The notes beneath the pieces are model-generated. The model was not told the origin of the DNA. It searched no databases and saw only the letters and a list, made by a program, of their open reading frames with translations. From Polaribacter sejongensis (GTDB lineage Bacteria; Bacteroidota; Bacteroidia; Flavobacteriales; Flavobacteriaceae), in NCBI RefSeq assembly GCF_038024065.1, contig NZ_CP150667.1, positions 2,239,501 to 2,303,500 on the forward strand: a DNA stretch of 64,000 nucleotides. Reading direction: 5' to 3'. A program made the translations under genes and the position numbers. Shown here piece after piece: positions 42,727-50,810 of this stretch (positions are counted from its first letter, which is position 1; each line of letters starts with the position of its first letter).

Positions 42727-43653
42727 TTAGAATCTATAAACCAACTCTAACTTATAATCTTTAAGACTTTTTTGAGCTTTTTCATAATCTTCCGTAAAAC
42801 CTAAAATATAACCACCACCACCAGAACCACAAAGTTTCAGGTAATAATCATTTGTTTTAATTCCGTTTTCCCAAACTTTATGAAAAGCATCTGGAATCAT
42901 CGGTTTAAAGTTCTTTAAAACAATTTTGGATAATGATTTTACATTACCAAATAAAGATTTTACGTTTCCTCCCAAAAAGTCTTCAATACAAGCATCTGTT
43001 GTAGTTGCAAATTCTTCGCTGATCATTTTTCTAAAACCTTCGTTTTTCATCTTATTCATAAAGATGTTAACCATAGGTTCCGTTTCTCCAATTTGCTCGG
43101 AATCTAATAAGAAAACAGCACCTTTTCCTTGTTTTTGAGAAGGAATACCTGCTGGCTCTACATTGTCTTTAGAGTTGATTAAAATCGGCAAACTTAAGTA
43201 ACTATTTAAAGGATCTAAACCAGAACTTTTACCATGAAAAAAAGATTCCATTAAAGAAAAAATCTGTTTTAACTTTAATAACTTCTCTCTCGTTAAGTTT
43301 TCTAAAACAGTTATTTTATCAGCAGCATATTTATCATAAATAGAAGCTACTAAAGCACCAGAACTTCCTACTCCATAACCTTGTGGTATAGAAGAGTCAA
43401 AGTACATTCCGTTATCTATATCTGCCTTTAGATCTTTTAAATTAAAAGTAACTAAATCTGTTTTTAAAGCAGATAAATGATTGCAAAGACGTTCTAAATT
43501 TTCATTTGAAACCTTGCGATTTCCAGATAAATCTGATGACGTTTTTAACGCTCCTCTATAAGCATTAAACGGAATAGCTAATCCTTTAGAATCTTTGATG
43601 ATTCCATATTCTCCGAAGAGCAGAATTTTAGCATAAAACAATGGTCCTTTCAT
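42727..43653 (-). CDS. mvk: Mevalonate kinase (GHMP family)
   Basis: 308 residues. N-terminal AKILLFGEYGIIKDSKGLAI, the GHMP ATP-binding motif GYGVGSSGALVASIYDKY, FFHGKSSGLDPLNSYLS with a catalytic Asp, and C-terminal LCGSGGGGYILGF. It phosphorylates mevalonate. It sits between the MORN gene and ubiA; spacing of 54 bp and 4 bp suggests one transcript. Confidence 0.88.
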   Translation of the reverse strand: MKGPLFYAKILLFGEYGIIKDSKGLAIPFNAYRGALKTSSDLSGNRKVSNENLERLCNHLSALKTDLVTFNLKDLKADIDNGMYFDSSIPQGYGVGSSGALVASIYDKYAADKITVLENLTREKLLKLKQIFSLMESFFHGKSSGLDPLNSYLSLPILINSKDNVEPAGIPSQKQGKGAVFLLDSEQIGETEPMVNIFMNKMKNEGFRKMISEEFATTTDACIEDFLGGNVKSLFGNVKSLSKIVLKNFKPMIPDAFHKVWENGIKTNDYYLKLCGSGGGGYILGFTEDYEKAQKSLKDYKLELVYRF

Positions 43654-43707
43654 TTTTCTTTTTTATAGTGTTGCAAAAATACGAATTAATAAATTAACAA
43701 AACCTTA

Positions 43708-44103
43708 TTAAAAATTCTTATAAAAAGTTTTCCAGACACCAACTTTTTCTCCTTTTGTATATTTTCCTTTTTCTTTATTCTTCCCGTTTTTATAATATGT
43801 TTTCCAAACACCTTCCTCTAAACCATCCACATAGGTTCCAGAAGTTCTTAATTCGCCAGATTCATAAAACTCAGAAAAAACTCCATCATACTTTCCTTTA
43901 GAATAGCCGATTTTTCTAAAAACATTGCCACTTTTGTAGTAATACTTTACTTCGTTACCATCAGTAGGAACTACTTTGTAATAATATGATTTAGCTTTAT
44001 TTGTTTCTTTTAAGTGTGCATCTAACCACTTGGTTTTTTGAGCAGAAATAGTTATCGTAAAAAAGAAAATTAAAATTGATAGTAACTTTATAAAAGCTTT
44101 CAT
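43708..44103 (-). CDS. Small secreted MORN-repeat protein (YwqK-like)
   Basis: 131 residues with a signal peptide (ILIFFFTITISAQ). It has at least four MORN-like repeats: VKYYYKSGNVFRKIGYSKGK, YDGVFSEFYESGELRTSGTY, EEGVWKTYYKNGKNKEKGKY and a last EKVGVWKTFYKNF. Proteins of this class are often labelled YwqK-family antitoxin, but no toxin is next to it. It lies inside the mevalonate operon between mvaD and mevalonate kinase, without an evident metabolic reason. Confidence 0.75.
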   Translation of the reverse strand: MKAFIKLLSILIFFFTITISAQKTKWLDAHLKETNKAKSYYYKVVPTDGNEVKYYYKSGNVFRKIGYSKGKYDGVFSEFYESGELRTSGTYVDGLEEGVWKTYYKNGKNKEKGKYTKGEKVGVWKTFYKNF

Positions 44104-44128
44104 TTAAATTATTTTTAATTCTGAGATT

Positions 44129-45208
44129 CTATTTCTTACTAGCTCCAAAACCCACAGAATCATAAATATACTGATTTTTTTGACAGTATTTAGAAAGTTC
44201 TTTTTCAATAAATTGATTCACTTTCTCTTTTTCTACCTCAGGATACAACACATGCACATTTGCACCAGCATCTAAAGTAAAACAGATATTGCTATCATTT
44301 TCGGTTCTATATTCCCAAATTTTATTGATAATTTCTAAGGTATTGGGTTTCATCAAAATAAAATACGGATTGCTCGTCATCATCATTGCATGCAACGTTA
44401 ATGCCTCACTTTCCACCAAATTTACAAATGCTTTTATATCTCCGTTTTGTAAAATTTCTGATATTTTACTCAAGTTATCATTTGCTTGTGTAAAACGACT
44501 TTCTGCATACGGATGCTCATGCATTAAGTTATGACCAACGGTACTAGAAACTTGTTTTTCGCCTTTATCAACCAACAAAATAGCATCTTGATAATTTTCA
44601 AAAACTGAATGTAATTTATATGGAAACTTTACTCCAAACAGATCTGAACTTCCTTCTATTTCTGGGTGATTTCCCCAAACAACCATTGGTCCTTCTATAC
44701 TTCTACTTGCACTTCCAGATCCTAAACGTGCTAAAAATGATGCTTTTTTATTAATTTCTTCTGCTGATAAATCAGAATTTAACTCAGACTCTAAACTCAT
44801 TAAACACATGGAAATAGCACTTAATCCGCTTGCAGACGATGCAATTCCGCTTGAATGTGGAAAAGAATTCTCTGAATTAATAGTCATTTTATAATCGAAA
44901 ATATAAGGACAATATTCTTGTATTCGTTTAAAGAATTCTGCAATTTTTGGTTTGAAAGCATCCTTCTGTTTTCCTTCAAAAAACAAATCGAAATCTACAG
45001 TTTCTACCTTTTCTATTTTCTTAAAATCAATCGTAGTAATGGTATGACAATTGTTTAATGTAAAACTAATAGAAGCATTTTTTGGTATTTGAGGATTGCT
45101 TTTTCCCCAATATTTTACCAATGCAATATTACTTGGTGTTTGCCAAGTAAAACTTGCTTTTTCTACTAAATTAGTACTTCCTTTCGAAATAAATTGTGCT
45201 GTATCCAA
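44129..45208 (-). CDS. mvaD: Diphosphomevalonate decarboxylase
   Basis: 359 residues. SNIALVKYWGKSNPQIP, HSSGIASSASGLSAIS (ATP-binding), ARLGSGSASRSIEGPMVVWG and a late LDAGANVHVLYP are the family signatures. It converts mevalonate diphosphate to isopentenyl diphosphate. No ATG or GTG is available at the expected N-terminus; a TTG at 45206-45208 gives the right start, and the -7 element at 45226-45233 leaves room for no longer N-terminus. It is the first gene of the operon toward MORN, mvk, ubiA and rluB. Confidence 0.92.
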   Translation of the reverse strand: MDTAQFISKGSTNLVEKASFTWQTPSNIALVKYWGKSNPQIPKNASISFTLNNCHTITTIDFKKIEKVETVDFDLFFEGKQKDAFKPKIAEFFKRIQEYCPYIFDYKMTINSENSFPHSSGIASSASGLSAISMCLMSLESELNSDLSAEEINKKASFLARLGSGSASRSIEGPMVVWGNHPEIEGSSDLFGVKFPYKLHSVFENYQDAILLVDKGEKQVSSTVGHNLMHEHPYAESRFTQANDNLSKISEILQNGDIKAFVNLVESEALTLHAMMMTSNPYFILMKPNTLEIINKIWEYRTENDSNICFTLDAGANVHVLYPEVEKEKVNQFIEKELSKYCQKNQYIYDSVGFGASKK

Positions 45209-45225
45209 ACGTCTTAATTTTGCAT

Positions 45226-45233
45226 CAAAGATA
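45226..45233 (-). promoter_or_regulatory. -7 promoter element of mvaD
   Basis: TATCTTTG on the minus strand, an exact TAnnTTTG match 17 bp upstream of the TTG start of mvaD. Confidence 0.55.
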
Positions 45234-45236
45234 AAA

Positions 45237-45959
45237 CTATTTCAAAGAATTTTCATTTAACTTTTTAAGTACATTTTCTTTGTAGGTTCTGCTAATTGGA
45301 ATGGCATTTTTTTCAATTTCTACCAACTCATTAGTGTACGAATCTGTTTTGTTTAAATTGATAATATAAGACCTATGAATTCTTAAAAATTGACGAGAAG
45401 GTAATTTTACTTCTAAATTAGAAATGGTTTCCCTTGTTACTAAAATTTTGTCTTTAGTGTAAATCTTAATATAATCTGATAAGCTTTCTACATACAGAAT
45501 TTCATCAAAAATAACTTTCACCATTTTTCGGTCTGATCTTACGAAAATATAGTCATTTTTAACAACACTTTCTGTAACCTCAACCGAAGGTTTTATAGTA
45601 ATTTTAGTTTCAAAAAACTTATTTACTGCTTGTAAAAACCGATCGAATGCAATTGGTTTTAACAAATAATCTACTGCTTGTAAATCGAAACCGTCCACAG
45701 CATATTCTCTATACGCAGTTGTAAAAATAATTTTAGAATTTTTGTTGATAGATTTTGCCAAAGACAAACCAGAAACGTCTGGCATATTAATATCTAAAAA
45801 GAATAAATCTATGTTTTGTGTATTTACAACATCGAATGCTTCCATGGCATTTTTGCAGCTTTTAACCAATTTTAAATTCGGGATTTTAGCTACAAAAGTT
45901 TCTATAATTTTTCTAGCAACGGGTTCATCATCAACAATAACACAATTAATTTGGTTCAT
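45237..45959 (-). CDS. LytTR-family response regulator
   Basis: 240 residues. Receiver domain at ~1-118 with acidic pair DDEP, phospho-acceptor Asp in FFLDINMPDVSG, Thr in IIFTTAYREYAVD, and Lys in YLLKPIAFDRF. LytTR DNA-binding domain at ~140-238 (IFVRSDRKMVKVIFDEILYVESLSDYIKI, then FLRIHRSYIINL). It is downstream of the LytS-like kinase, with about 200 bp between that contains a palindromic repeat. The likely partner is the kinase at 46159-47202, and possible targets are the repeated promoters at 47.3-48.3 kb. Confidence 0.92.
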   Translation of the reverse strand: MNQINCVIVDDEPVARKIIETFVAKIPNLKLVKSCKNAMEAFDVVNTQNIDLFFLDINMPDVSGLSLAKSINKNSKIIFTTAYREYAVDGFDLQAVDYLLKPIAFDRFLQAVNKFFETKITIKPSVEVTESVVKNDYIFVRSDRKMVKVIFDEILYVESLSDYIKIYTKDKILVTRETISNLEVKLPSRQFLRIHRSYIINLNKTDSYTNELVEIEKNAIPISRTYKENVLKKLNENSLK

Positions 45960-45992
45960 TTTTTAGTTATTTATTTTTAGATTAGAAAGCAT

Positions 45993-46156
45993 GAGATTCC
46001 TCGTCATTCGTTCCTCTTTCTGTCGAGAAGGCAAACTGGGTGGAAAAAACCTCCAAAACTTGTCACTTAGAACAGAGAGAGAAGTCACATAATAATGATA
46101 ACACAACAATTAGCACCCTTATGTGATTACTCCCAAAAGGTCGAAATGACAATCTC
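45993..46156. repeat. Palindromic repeat element between response regulator and kinase
   Basis: Outer arms GAGATT...GTCATT-CG (from 45993) and CGAAATGAC-AATCTC (to 46156) are complementary. An inner pair TCACATAA/TTATGTGA (46085-46092 with 46119-46126) forms a second stem. The edges resemble those of the element at 51896-51981 (GTCATTCCGA, GAGGAATCTC), so it looks like a degenerate, longer member of the same dispersed family. Confidence 0.5.
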
Positions 46157-46158
46157 TA

Positions 46159-47202
46159 TTAAAATTCAATTTTTAAAGACACTTTGAATGCATCTTTTTT
46201 AGCTATAATTTCTAGTTGATGTTTCTTCGGATATAACATTTCTAGTCTTTTTTTAATATTCTCTAAACCAATTCCTGCACTTATATCTTCTTTTTCTTTG
46301 GATGAGTTTTCTATTTCAAAAAACAAATAATTAGCATCTATTTTAAGATGAATATCAACTTTTAAAATTCCGTTAGCAGCAAAACCATGTTTAAAACTAT
46401 TTTCTACAAACGGAATTAATAACATCGGTGGAATTTGTACTTCTTCATTTATATTTTCCTTTTTAAAACTCACTTTTAAAGTATCGTGAAAACGCATTTT
46501 CTCTAATGCAATATAATCTTCTAAATGATTTACCTCTTCTACTAATAGTACTTTTGGCTTTTCTACTTGATATAAAATATAATCTAGTAAATTAGATAAT
46601 TTTAAAATCATTTCTGGCGCTTCATCTGCTTTAGTGATAGCAAAACCATAAATAGTATTTAAAGAATTAAACAAAAAATGCGGATGAATTTGCATCTTTA
46701 AAAACTTTAATTCTTGCTCCTTTAACTCTAACTTAGTTTGTAAAAATTTGTTTTCTAAAGTCTTTTTTTCATCTAACGATTTATAACTGTGTTTTAATAT
46801 TTTTAAACCGCTTGCCAGAACAACTATAAAAAAAACACAAATCAAAATTACAGCAGGATTTGTAGTTAATGCTGGCATTTTTTGAAATTCTAAATTAAAA
46901 TAAAACACAAACCCAACTACTTCTATCATTAAAATAGTTGTAGCAACAAAAACACCTGAATAAATAGTATAAAGAACAAATTTCTTATATTGTTTTTTTA
47001 ATAAATATTTAGGAATTAAATCATATACAAAAACATATGCAGTAATTAATGTTACAATACTTAAAAGAGAAGAAAACCAAAATAAAAAAGCTTTGTTTGA
47101 TGAACCTACACTAAAAAAACTTTTGAAGAAAAACCAAACAAGCATCCAACATAAAAAATGTATTGGTATTTTTTTTAAGACTAAAATCAGTTCTTTTTGC
47201 AT
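46159..47202 (-). CDS. LytS-like sensor histidine kinase
   Basis: 347 residues. Four membrane helices at ~10-140, a coiled-coil linker (LDEKKTLENKFLQTKLELKE), the His_kinase box with phospho-His in MQIHPHFLFNSLNTIYGF at ~175-192, and the ATPase motifs PPMLLIPFVENSFKHGF (N box) and GIGLENIKKRLEMLYP (G box). No periplasmic sensor domain is seen, so it may sense through its membrane part. It is divergent from the tandem membrane-protein array, 207 bp away. Confidence 0.92.
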   Translation of the reverse strand: MQKELILVLKKIPIHFLCWMLVWFFFKSFFSVGSSNKAFLFWFSSLLSIVTLITAYVFVYDLIPKYLLKKQYKKFVLYTIYSGVFVATTILMIEVVGFVFYFNLEFQKMPALTTNPAVILICVFFIVVLASGLKILKHSYKSLDEKKTLENKFLQTKLELKEQELKFLKMQIHPHFLFNSLNTIYGFAITKADEAPEMILKLSNLLDYILYQVEKPKVLLVEEVNHLEDYIALEKMRFHDTLKVSFKKENINEEVQIPPMLLIPFVENSFKHGFAANGILKVDIHLKIDANYLFFEIENSSKEKEDISAGIGLENIKKRLEMLYPKKHQLEIIAKKDAFKVSLKIEF

Positions 47203-47378
47203 ATGTTACAAAATAAAAATAAAGATTTAATTTTTAGGATAATTAACGACGGATTACTTATTTTAATCTCTAAAAAGCAAATTTGACACTTTTTATACTA
47301 AAACTACCTGTTTTTTGTAGAAACCAAGTAAAAAGGATTCACTCGTCTCAAATATATTTTAAGAACAAACATTACCAA

Positions 47379-47386
47379 TATTTTTG
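47379..47386 (+). promoter_or_regulatory. -7 promoter element of array gene 1
   Basis: TATTTTTG, exact TAnnTTTG match, 23 bp before the ATG. There is no TTG at the -33 position; the conserved CACTCGTCTCAA block at that region may bind an activator. Confidence 0.55.
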
Positions 47387-47409
47387 AAACGAATTTAAAA
47401 AAACATATT

Positions 47410-47748
47410 ATGACTTACATAACCGAAGGAGGCACTCAATTTATGATCCCCTTATTAATTCTATTCTTTTTAACACTTTTTTTAATTGCAAAAAGTTTTA
47501 AAGTAAATTCAGACAAAAACAGAGAACTTATTAAATCAGTAAGTTTATTTGCCCTTGTTTTTGGTTTTTTTGGTCTATTTCTCGGATTATATCAAATGTT
47601 TACTGTGATTGCAATAGCAAACAGTATATCTCACGGTGTTTTAGCGGTGGGGTTTAAATGTGCAATTACAGCAACTTTATTTGGTTTCATCATTTTTTTA
47701 ATTGGTAGATTAGGTGTAATTGCACTTACTTGGATGAAAAAAGAATAA
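47410..47748 (+). CDS. Small MotA/TolQ/ExbB-like membrane protein, array copy 1
   Basis: 112 residues with three predicted helices (about 11-28, 43-65, 80-104). The pattern FGFFGLFLGLYQMFTVIAIAN, then GVLAVGFKCAITATLFGFIIFLIGRLG recalls the pore helices of short MotA/TolQ/ExbB-type channel proteins of Bacteroidetes; the match is by eye and moderate. No ExbD/TolR-like partner is nearby. The gene is first of three tandem copies and is divergent from a LytS/LytTR pair that may control it. Confidence 0.65.
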   Translation: MTYITEGGTQFMIPLLILFFLTLFLIAKSFKVNSDKNRELIKSVSLFALVFGFFGLFLGLYQMFTVIAIANSISHGVLAVGFKCAITATLFGFIIFLIGRLGVIALTWMKKE

Positions 47749-47828
47749 ATAAAAAAAACAGTTTTAGTAAAAACAAATTAAAAACTATTCACTCGTCTCA
47801 ATTATATTTTAAGAACAAACATTACCAA

Positions 47829-47836
47829 TATTTTTG
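47829..47836 (+). promoter_or_regulatory. -7 promoter element of array gene 2
   Basis: TATTTTTG in the same position relative to its gene as in copy 1, inside the repeated leader block. Confidence 0.55.
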
Positions 47837-47859
47837 AAACGAATTTAAAAACTTATATT

Positions 47860-48198
47860 ATGAAATATATTATCGATGGAGGCAATACATTTATGATTCC
47901 TTTAATTATTCTTTTACTTTTAACACTTTTCTTAGTCATGAAGGGTTTTAAAATAAATTCAGAAAAAAATAGGGAACTCATTAAATCTGTCAGTTTATTT
48001 GCACTTGTATTTGGTTTTTTAAACCTTTTTATTGGTTTGTACCAAATGTTTACTATGATTGCAATAGCGAATGATGTATCTCACCAGGTCTTAGGAATAG
48101 GCTTAAAATGCGAAATTACACCAGTTATATTTGGTTTTATCATTTTTCTTATTGGCAGATTAGGTGTAATTCCACTTACTTGGATGAAAAAAGAATAA
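47860..48198 (+). CDS. Small MotA/TolQ/ExbB-like membrane protein, array copy 2
   Basis: 112 residues, about 75% identical to copy 1 by eye. The ends (FMIPL at the start; IIFLIGRLGV and LTWMKKE at the end) are conserved, while the middle varies: SHQVLGIGLKCEITPVIFGF carries a Glu where copy 1 has Ala. A charged residue in the third helix could alter ion passage or partner choice. It has the same promoter block as copy 1. Confidence 0.65.
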   Translation: MKYIIDGGNTFMIPLIILLLLTLFLVMKGFKINSEKNRELIKSVSLFALVFGFLNLFIGLYQMFTMIAIANDVSHQVLGIGLKCEITPVIFGFIIFLIGRLGVIPLTWMKKE

Positions 48199-48278
48199 AC
48201 AAAAAAAACAGTTTTAGTAAAAACAAATTAAAAACTATCCACTGGTCTCAATTATATTATAAGAACAAACATTCTTAC

Positions 48279-48286
48279 TATTTTAA
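48279..48286 (+). promoter_or_regulatory. Degenerate -7 element of array gene 3
   Basis: TATTTTAA, 6 of 8 to TAnnTTTG, at exactly the same offset as the intact boxes of copies 1 and 2. The third copy is probably expressed less from this site. Confidence 0.45.
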
Positions 48287-48309
48287 AAACGAACTTTAAA
48301 ACATATACT

Positions 48310-48645
48310 ATGGAAACAATCACAAACGGATATCCTTTATTTATAATCCCATTAATTATCATTTTTATTATTACTATCATTTTACTTATAAAAAGCATTA
48401 AAAATAATACACAGAAAAACAGAGAACTTGTTAAACAAATAAGTCTTTTTGCTCTAGTTTTTGGATTTGGGTGTCTTTTTCAAGAATTGTTTTGGATATT
48501 CGAAATGGTTGCTATTGCTACAGACTCATCAGCTGGTGTTCTAGCAGTAGGTTTCAAATATTCCATAACACCAACAATAATTGGTATGACAATTTTTTTA
48601 ATTGCCAGATTAGGAATAATCGGACTTATTATAAAAGAAAAATAA
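48310..48645 (+). CDS. Small MotA/TolQ/ExbB-like membrane protein, array copy 3
   Basis: 111 residues, the most divergent copy: roughly 50-55% identical to the others. It keeps the NRELVKQISLFALVFGFG core and GVLAVGFKYSITPTI in helix 3, but ends GLIIKEK rather than LTWMKKE. A terminator that overlaps the next gene's promoter follows 24 bp after the stop. Confidence 0.65.
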   Translation: METITNGYPLFIIPLIIIFIITIILLIKSIKNNTQKNRELVKQISLFALVFGFGCLFQELFWIFEMVAIATDSSAGVLAVGFKYSITPTIIGMTIFLIARLGIIGLIIKEK

Positions 48646-48668
48646 ACCCTAATAAACACTTTCAAAAC

Positions 48669-48702
48669 ACCCATTTCATTAATTTTGAAATGGGTATTTT
48701 TG
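48669..48702 (+). terminator. Terminator of the array, overlapping the thiamine gene's -7 box
   Basis: Stem CCCATTTCA/TGAAATGGG (48670-48678 with 48686-48694) followed by TATTTTTG (48695-48702). The T-tail doubles as an exact TAnnTTTG box 5 bp before the next ATG. Confidence 0.6.
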
Positions 48703-48707
48703 CATCC

Positions 48708-49313
48708 ATGAAAAAAGGAACTGTCTTTCTATTGTTAAACGGAGAACCGCCAAAAACACTCCCTGATTTAGACGAATATGAAATTATTTGTGCTACAGAT
48801 GGCGCGTATCAGTTTTTAAAAGAACAAAATACTACACCTCATTTTATTAGTGGCGATTTTGACTCTCTAGAAAATTTACCAAATGACATAGAGGTTATTC
48901 ATACTCCGAATCAAGATTTTACAGATTTTGATAAAATGCTAAAAATTCTATTTGATAAAGGCTACAAAAACATTGATATTTATGGTGGAAGCGGAAAAGA
49001 ACAAGATCATTTTTTAGGAAACTTGCACACAACAATTCAGTGGAAAAACAAATTACAGCTTACTTTTTTTGATGATTATAGTCGTTATTTTTTAGCTGAT
49101 AAAAACACTTCAATTTCGAATTGTACAAACAAAATGGTTTCTTTGGTTCCTTTCCCTAAAGCAATAAATATTACTACAGAAGGATTGCAGTATCCTTTAA
49201 AAAAAGAAGATTTATCTTTCGGAGAAAGAATTGGTACAAGAAATAAAGCGACTAATAACGATATTAAAATTACTTTTGAAAGTGGCGAGTTATTCATTTT
49301 CATCAACCATTAA
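48708..49313 (+). CDS. thiN: Thiamine pyrophosphokinase
   Basis: 201 residues from the ATG at 48708; the open frame runs upstream over the array terminator and part of gene 3 and is not used. CATDGAYQFL, HFISGDFDSLENLP, and TPNQDFTDFDKMLKIL are the Asp-rich substrate and Mg sites; IDIYGGSGKEQDHFLGNL is the family signature. It converts thiamine to thiamine diphosphate. The -7 box only 5 bp upstream suggests an almost leaderless mRNA. A 77-residue gene follows at 9 bp. Confidence 0.88.
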   Translation: MKKGTVFLLLNGEPPKTLPDLDEYEIICATDGAYQFLKEQNTTPHFISGDFDSLENLPNDIEVIHTPNQDFTDFDKMLKILFDKGYKNIDIYGGSGKEQDHFLGNLHTTIQWKNKLQLTFFDDYSRYFLADKNTSISNCTNKMVSLVPFPKAINITTEGLQYPLKKEDLSFGERIGTRNKATNNDIKITFESGELFIFINH

Positions 49314-49322
49314 AACAAATAA

Positions 49323-49556
49323 ATGTCTAGAAAAATAAAATTATTATGGGATTTTAGAGGTCCAGATGCAGCACAAACCGCAAAACATCATACCATTCAC
49401 TTAAAAGAATTTGCAGAAAAAGAAAACTTAACTTTCTTTGAAATAGATATTGAAGAAAAAAATCCTATGTTATTTTCTGCCTTCATAACCGTAGATGAAA
49501 TAGATATGAAAGTTTATAGAGATGCTTTAAAACCACATCGAGGAGAAATTGGGTAA
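49323..49556 (+). CDS. Conserved-looking small protein, 77 residues
   Basis: MSRKIKLLWDFRGPDAAQTA begins a compact, soluble protein with conserved-looking His pairs (AKHHTIHLKEFAE) and an acidic middle (EIDIEEKNP). It has no signal peptide or membrane helix. The start lies 9 bp after thiN, so it is cotranscribed. I recall similar small proteins beside other flavobacterial genes but know no function. Confidence 0.65.
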   Translation: MSRKIKLLWDFRGPDAAQTAKHHTIHLKEFAEKENLTFFEIDIEEKNPMLFSAFITVDEIDMKVYRDALKPHRGEIG

Positions 49557-49625
49557 TCTTATTTTAGAATAGTTAATTATTATACAACAAATACACTTTT
49601 TTATTTTTCCTATTATAAAATTAAC

Positions 49626-49633
49626 TAATTTTG
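49626..49633 (+). promoter_or_regulatory. -7 promoter element
   Basis: TAATTTTG, exact match, 29 bp before the ATG of the secreted 124-residue protein. Confidence 0.45.
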
Positions 49634-49662
49634 CAGTGTCATAATTTGTATGGCTAAAAATA

Positions 49663-50037
49663 ATGAAGCAGAAACACCAAATACTAAAAGTACTATTACT
49701 CATTTCAATTTATTGTTCTGGGATGTATCTTTCTGCAAATACAACATCTTATTTTAGCGCAAAAAATGCGAAGCAAGACACAGAACAACTTACCTATTTA
49801 GTTACCGCATCTAAAGTATTTCATGCGCATACACAACAATCAGAAAACTTAGTTTCTGAAACAATAGATTTTTCATTACCCAATTTTAAATTGTCTTCAG
49901 ACGATTTATTAGCAACTTCTTATACAACTAAACAAGAGTTTAATTCTAAGTTTAAACAGTATAAAAACTACTTAGAAAACACCCTGATTAGACAACGAAA
50001 GTCTGATCTTATTTTTCCTTTCCATAATTTTTGGTAA
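49663..50037 (+). CDS. Hypothetical secreted protein, 124 residues
   Basis: An N-terminal signal peptide (ILKVLLLISIYCSGMYLSA) is followed by ~100 polar residues without a recognised domain. The last stretch (KYKNYLENTLIRQRKS-type, then FPFHNFW) is basic. It has its own -7 box. Function unknown; it lies in a run of small unlinked genes. Confidence 0.6.
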   Translation: MKQKHQILKVLLLISIYCSGMYLSANTTSYFSAKNAKQDTEQLTYLVTASKVFHAHTQQSENLVSETIDFSLPNFKLSSDDLLATSYTTKQEFNSKFKQYKNYLENTLIRQRKSDLIFPFHNFW

Positions 50038-50154
50038 CCCTTTATTTTATTTACTAACAACTACCTTTTACGTAGTTAAAATAAAACATTGATATGTTGC
50101 GGATACCCGTTTCATATAAAAACCAGTATATCAAAAAAATTAAAAAAACATAAA

Positions 50155-50652
50155 ATGGATTTAGGTACAATAATAATAGGAGTAATATGTATTGCATTAT
50201 GTGCACTACCTTTTGTATTAACAAATAGAAATAAAAAAAATAAAGAAAAAGAAATATTAAACTCGTTGAAAGAGTTTGCAAAACAGCATGATTCTGAAAT
50301 TACAGAGCACGAAATTAGTGAGTGTTATGCTATTGGATTAGATAAAACTAAACATGCAATTTCATTTTTACAAAAAACAAAAGACCAGGTTAATCTTCAG
50401 TTTATAGATCTTAGCACTATTAAAAATAGTGAGATAAATAACATCAGTAAATCTATAGGAAAGAACGAAACAACACTAGACAAATTAAACTTAAAACTGA
50501 ACGTTATTGGTAAAAACAAACCTAGTATTGTTCTTGAATTTTATAATTCAGATATTAATTTTCAACCTGGTAACGAGTTCGATTCTATAGAAAAATGGAA
50601 CAAAATAATTAATTCATTACTTCAAAATCAGCAACAAAATAAAGCTGCATAA
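50155..50652 (+). CDS. Hypothetical protein with one membrane helix, 165 residues
   Basis: Starts at the ATG at 50155; the frame extends 22 codons upstream, but this start places the helix (LGTIIIGVICIALCALPFVL) at the very N-terminus. A basic stop-transfer segment (TNRNKKNKEKE) follows, so the remaining ~135 residues should be cytoplasmic. They show a mixed alpha/beta pattern with FLQKTKDQVNLQFIDLS and a C-terminal Gln/Asn run. No family recognised. A 15-bp-stem terminator follows. Confidence 0.65.
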   Translation: MDLGTIIIGVICIALCALPFVLTNRNKKNKEKEILNSLKEFAKQHDSEITEHEISECYAIGLDKTKHAISFLQKTKDQVNLQFIDLSTIKNSEINNISKSIGKNETTLDKLNLKLNVIGKNKPSIVLEFYNSDINFQPGNEFDSIEKWNKIINSLLQNQQQNKAA

Positions 50653-50667
50653 TACCCTCAAAACAAT

Positions 50668-50715
50668 AACGAATCTTACTTGTTTATATACATCAAGTAA
50701 GATTCGTTCTTATTT
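50668..50715 (+). terminator. Long-stem terminator
   Basis: 15-bp perfect stem AACGAATCTTACTTG/CAAGTAAGATTCGTT with an 11-nt loop, then CTTATTT. Confidence 0.8.
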
Positions 50716-50810
50716 ATACAATGCTCAATACCTAATAGGTCATTGATGTTTTCCTAAAATTGATATAAAAAACTATATTGAATTTGATTAAAAGAAAAGA
50801 GGTACGTCAA

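Larger units (their letters stand above)
47332..48645 (+). repeat. Three tandem ~450-bp units (leader plus membrane-protein gene)
   Basis: The ATGs fall at 47410, 47860 and 48310, exactly 450 bp apart twice. Each gene is preceded by the same ~75-bp block containing TTCACTCGTCTCAA, TATATTTTAAGAACAAACATT and a -7 box. Copies 1 and 2 are most alike; copy 3 has diverged more, and its -7 reads TATTTTAA instead of TATTTTTG. Confidence 0.9.

Noticed and set aside
43708-44103. YwqK-like MORN protein as half of a toxin-antitoxin pair
   Set aside because: It has a signal peptide, and its neighbours are isoprenoid enzymes; no toxin candidate is adjacent.
48471-48707. Upstream extension of the thiamine pyrophosphokinase frame
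   Set aside because: It would run through array gene 3, a terminator and a promoter; the domain begins right after the ATG at 48708.
49650-49760. Small frame starting ATGGCTAAAAATAATG before the 124-residue gene
   Set aside because: It overlaps the signal peptide of the real gene in another frame and encodes no recognisable features.
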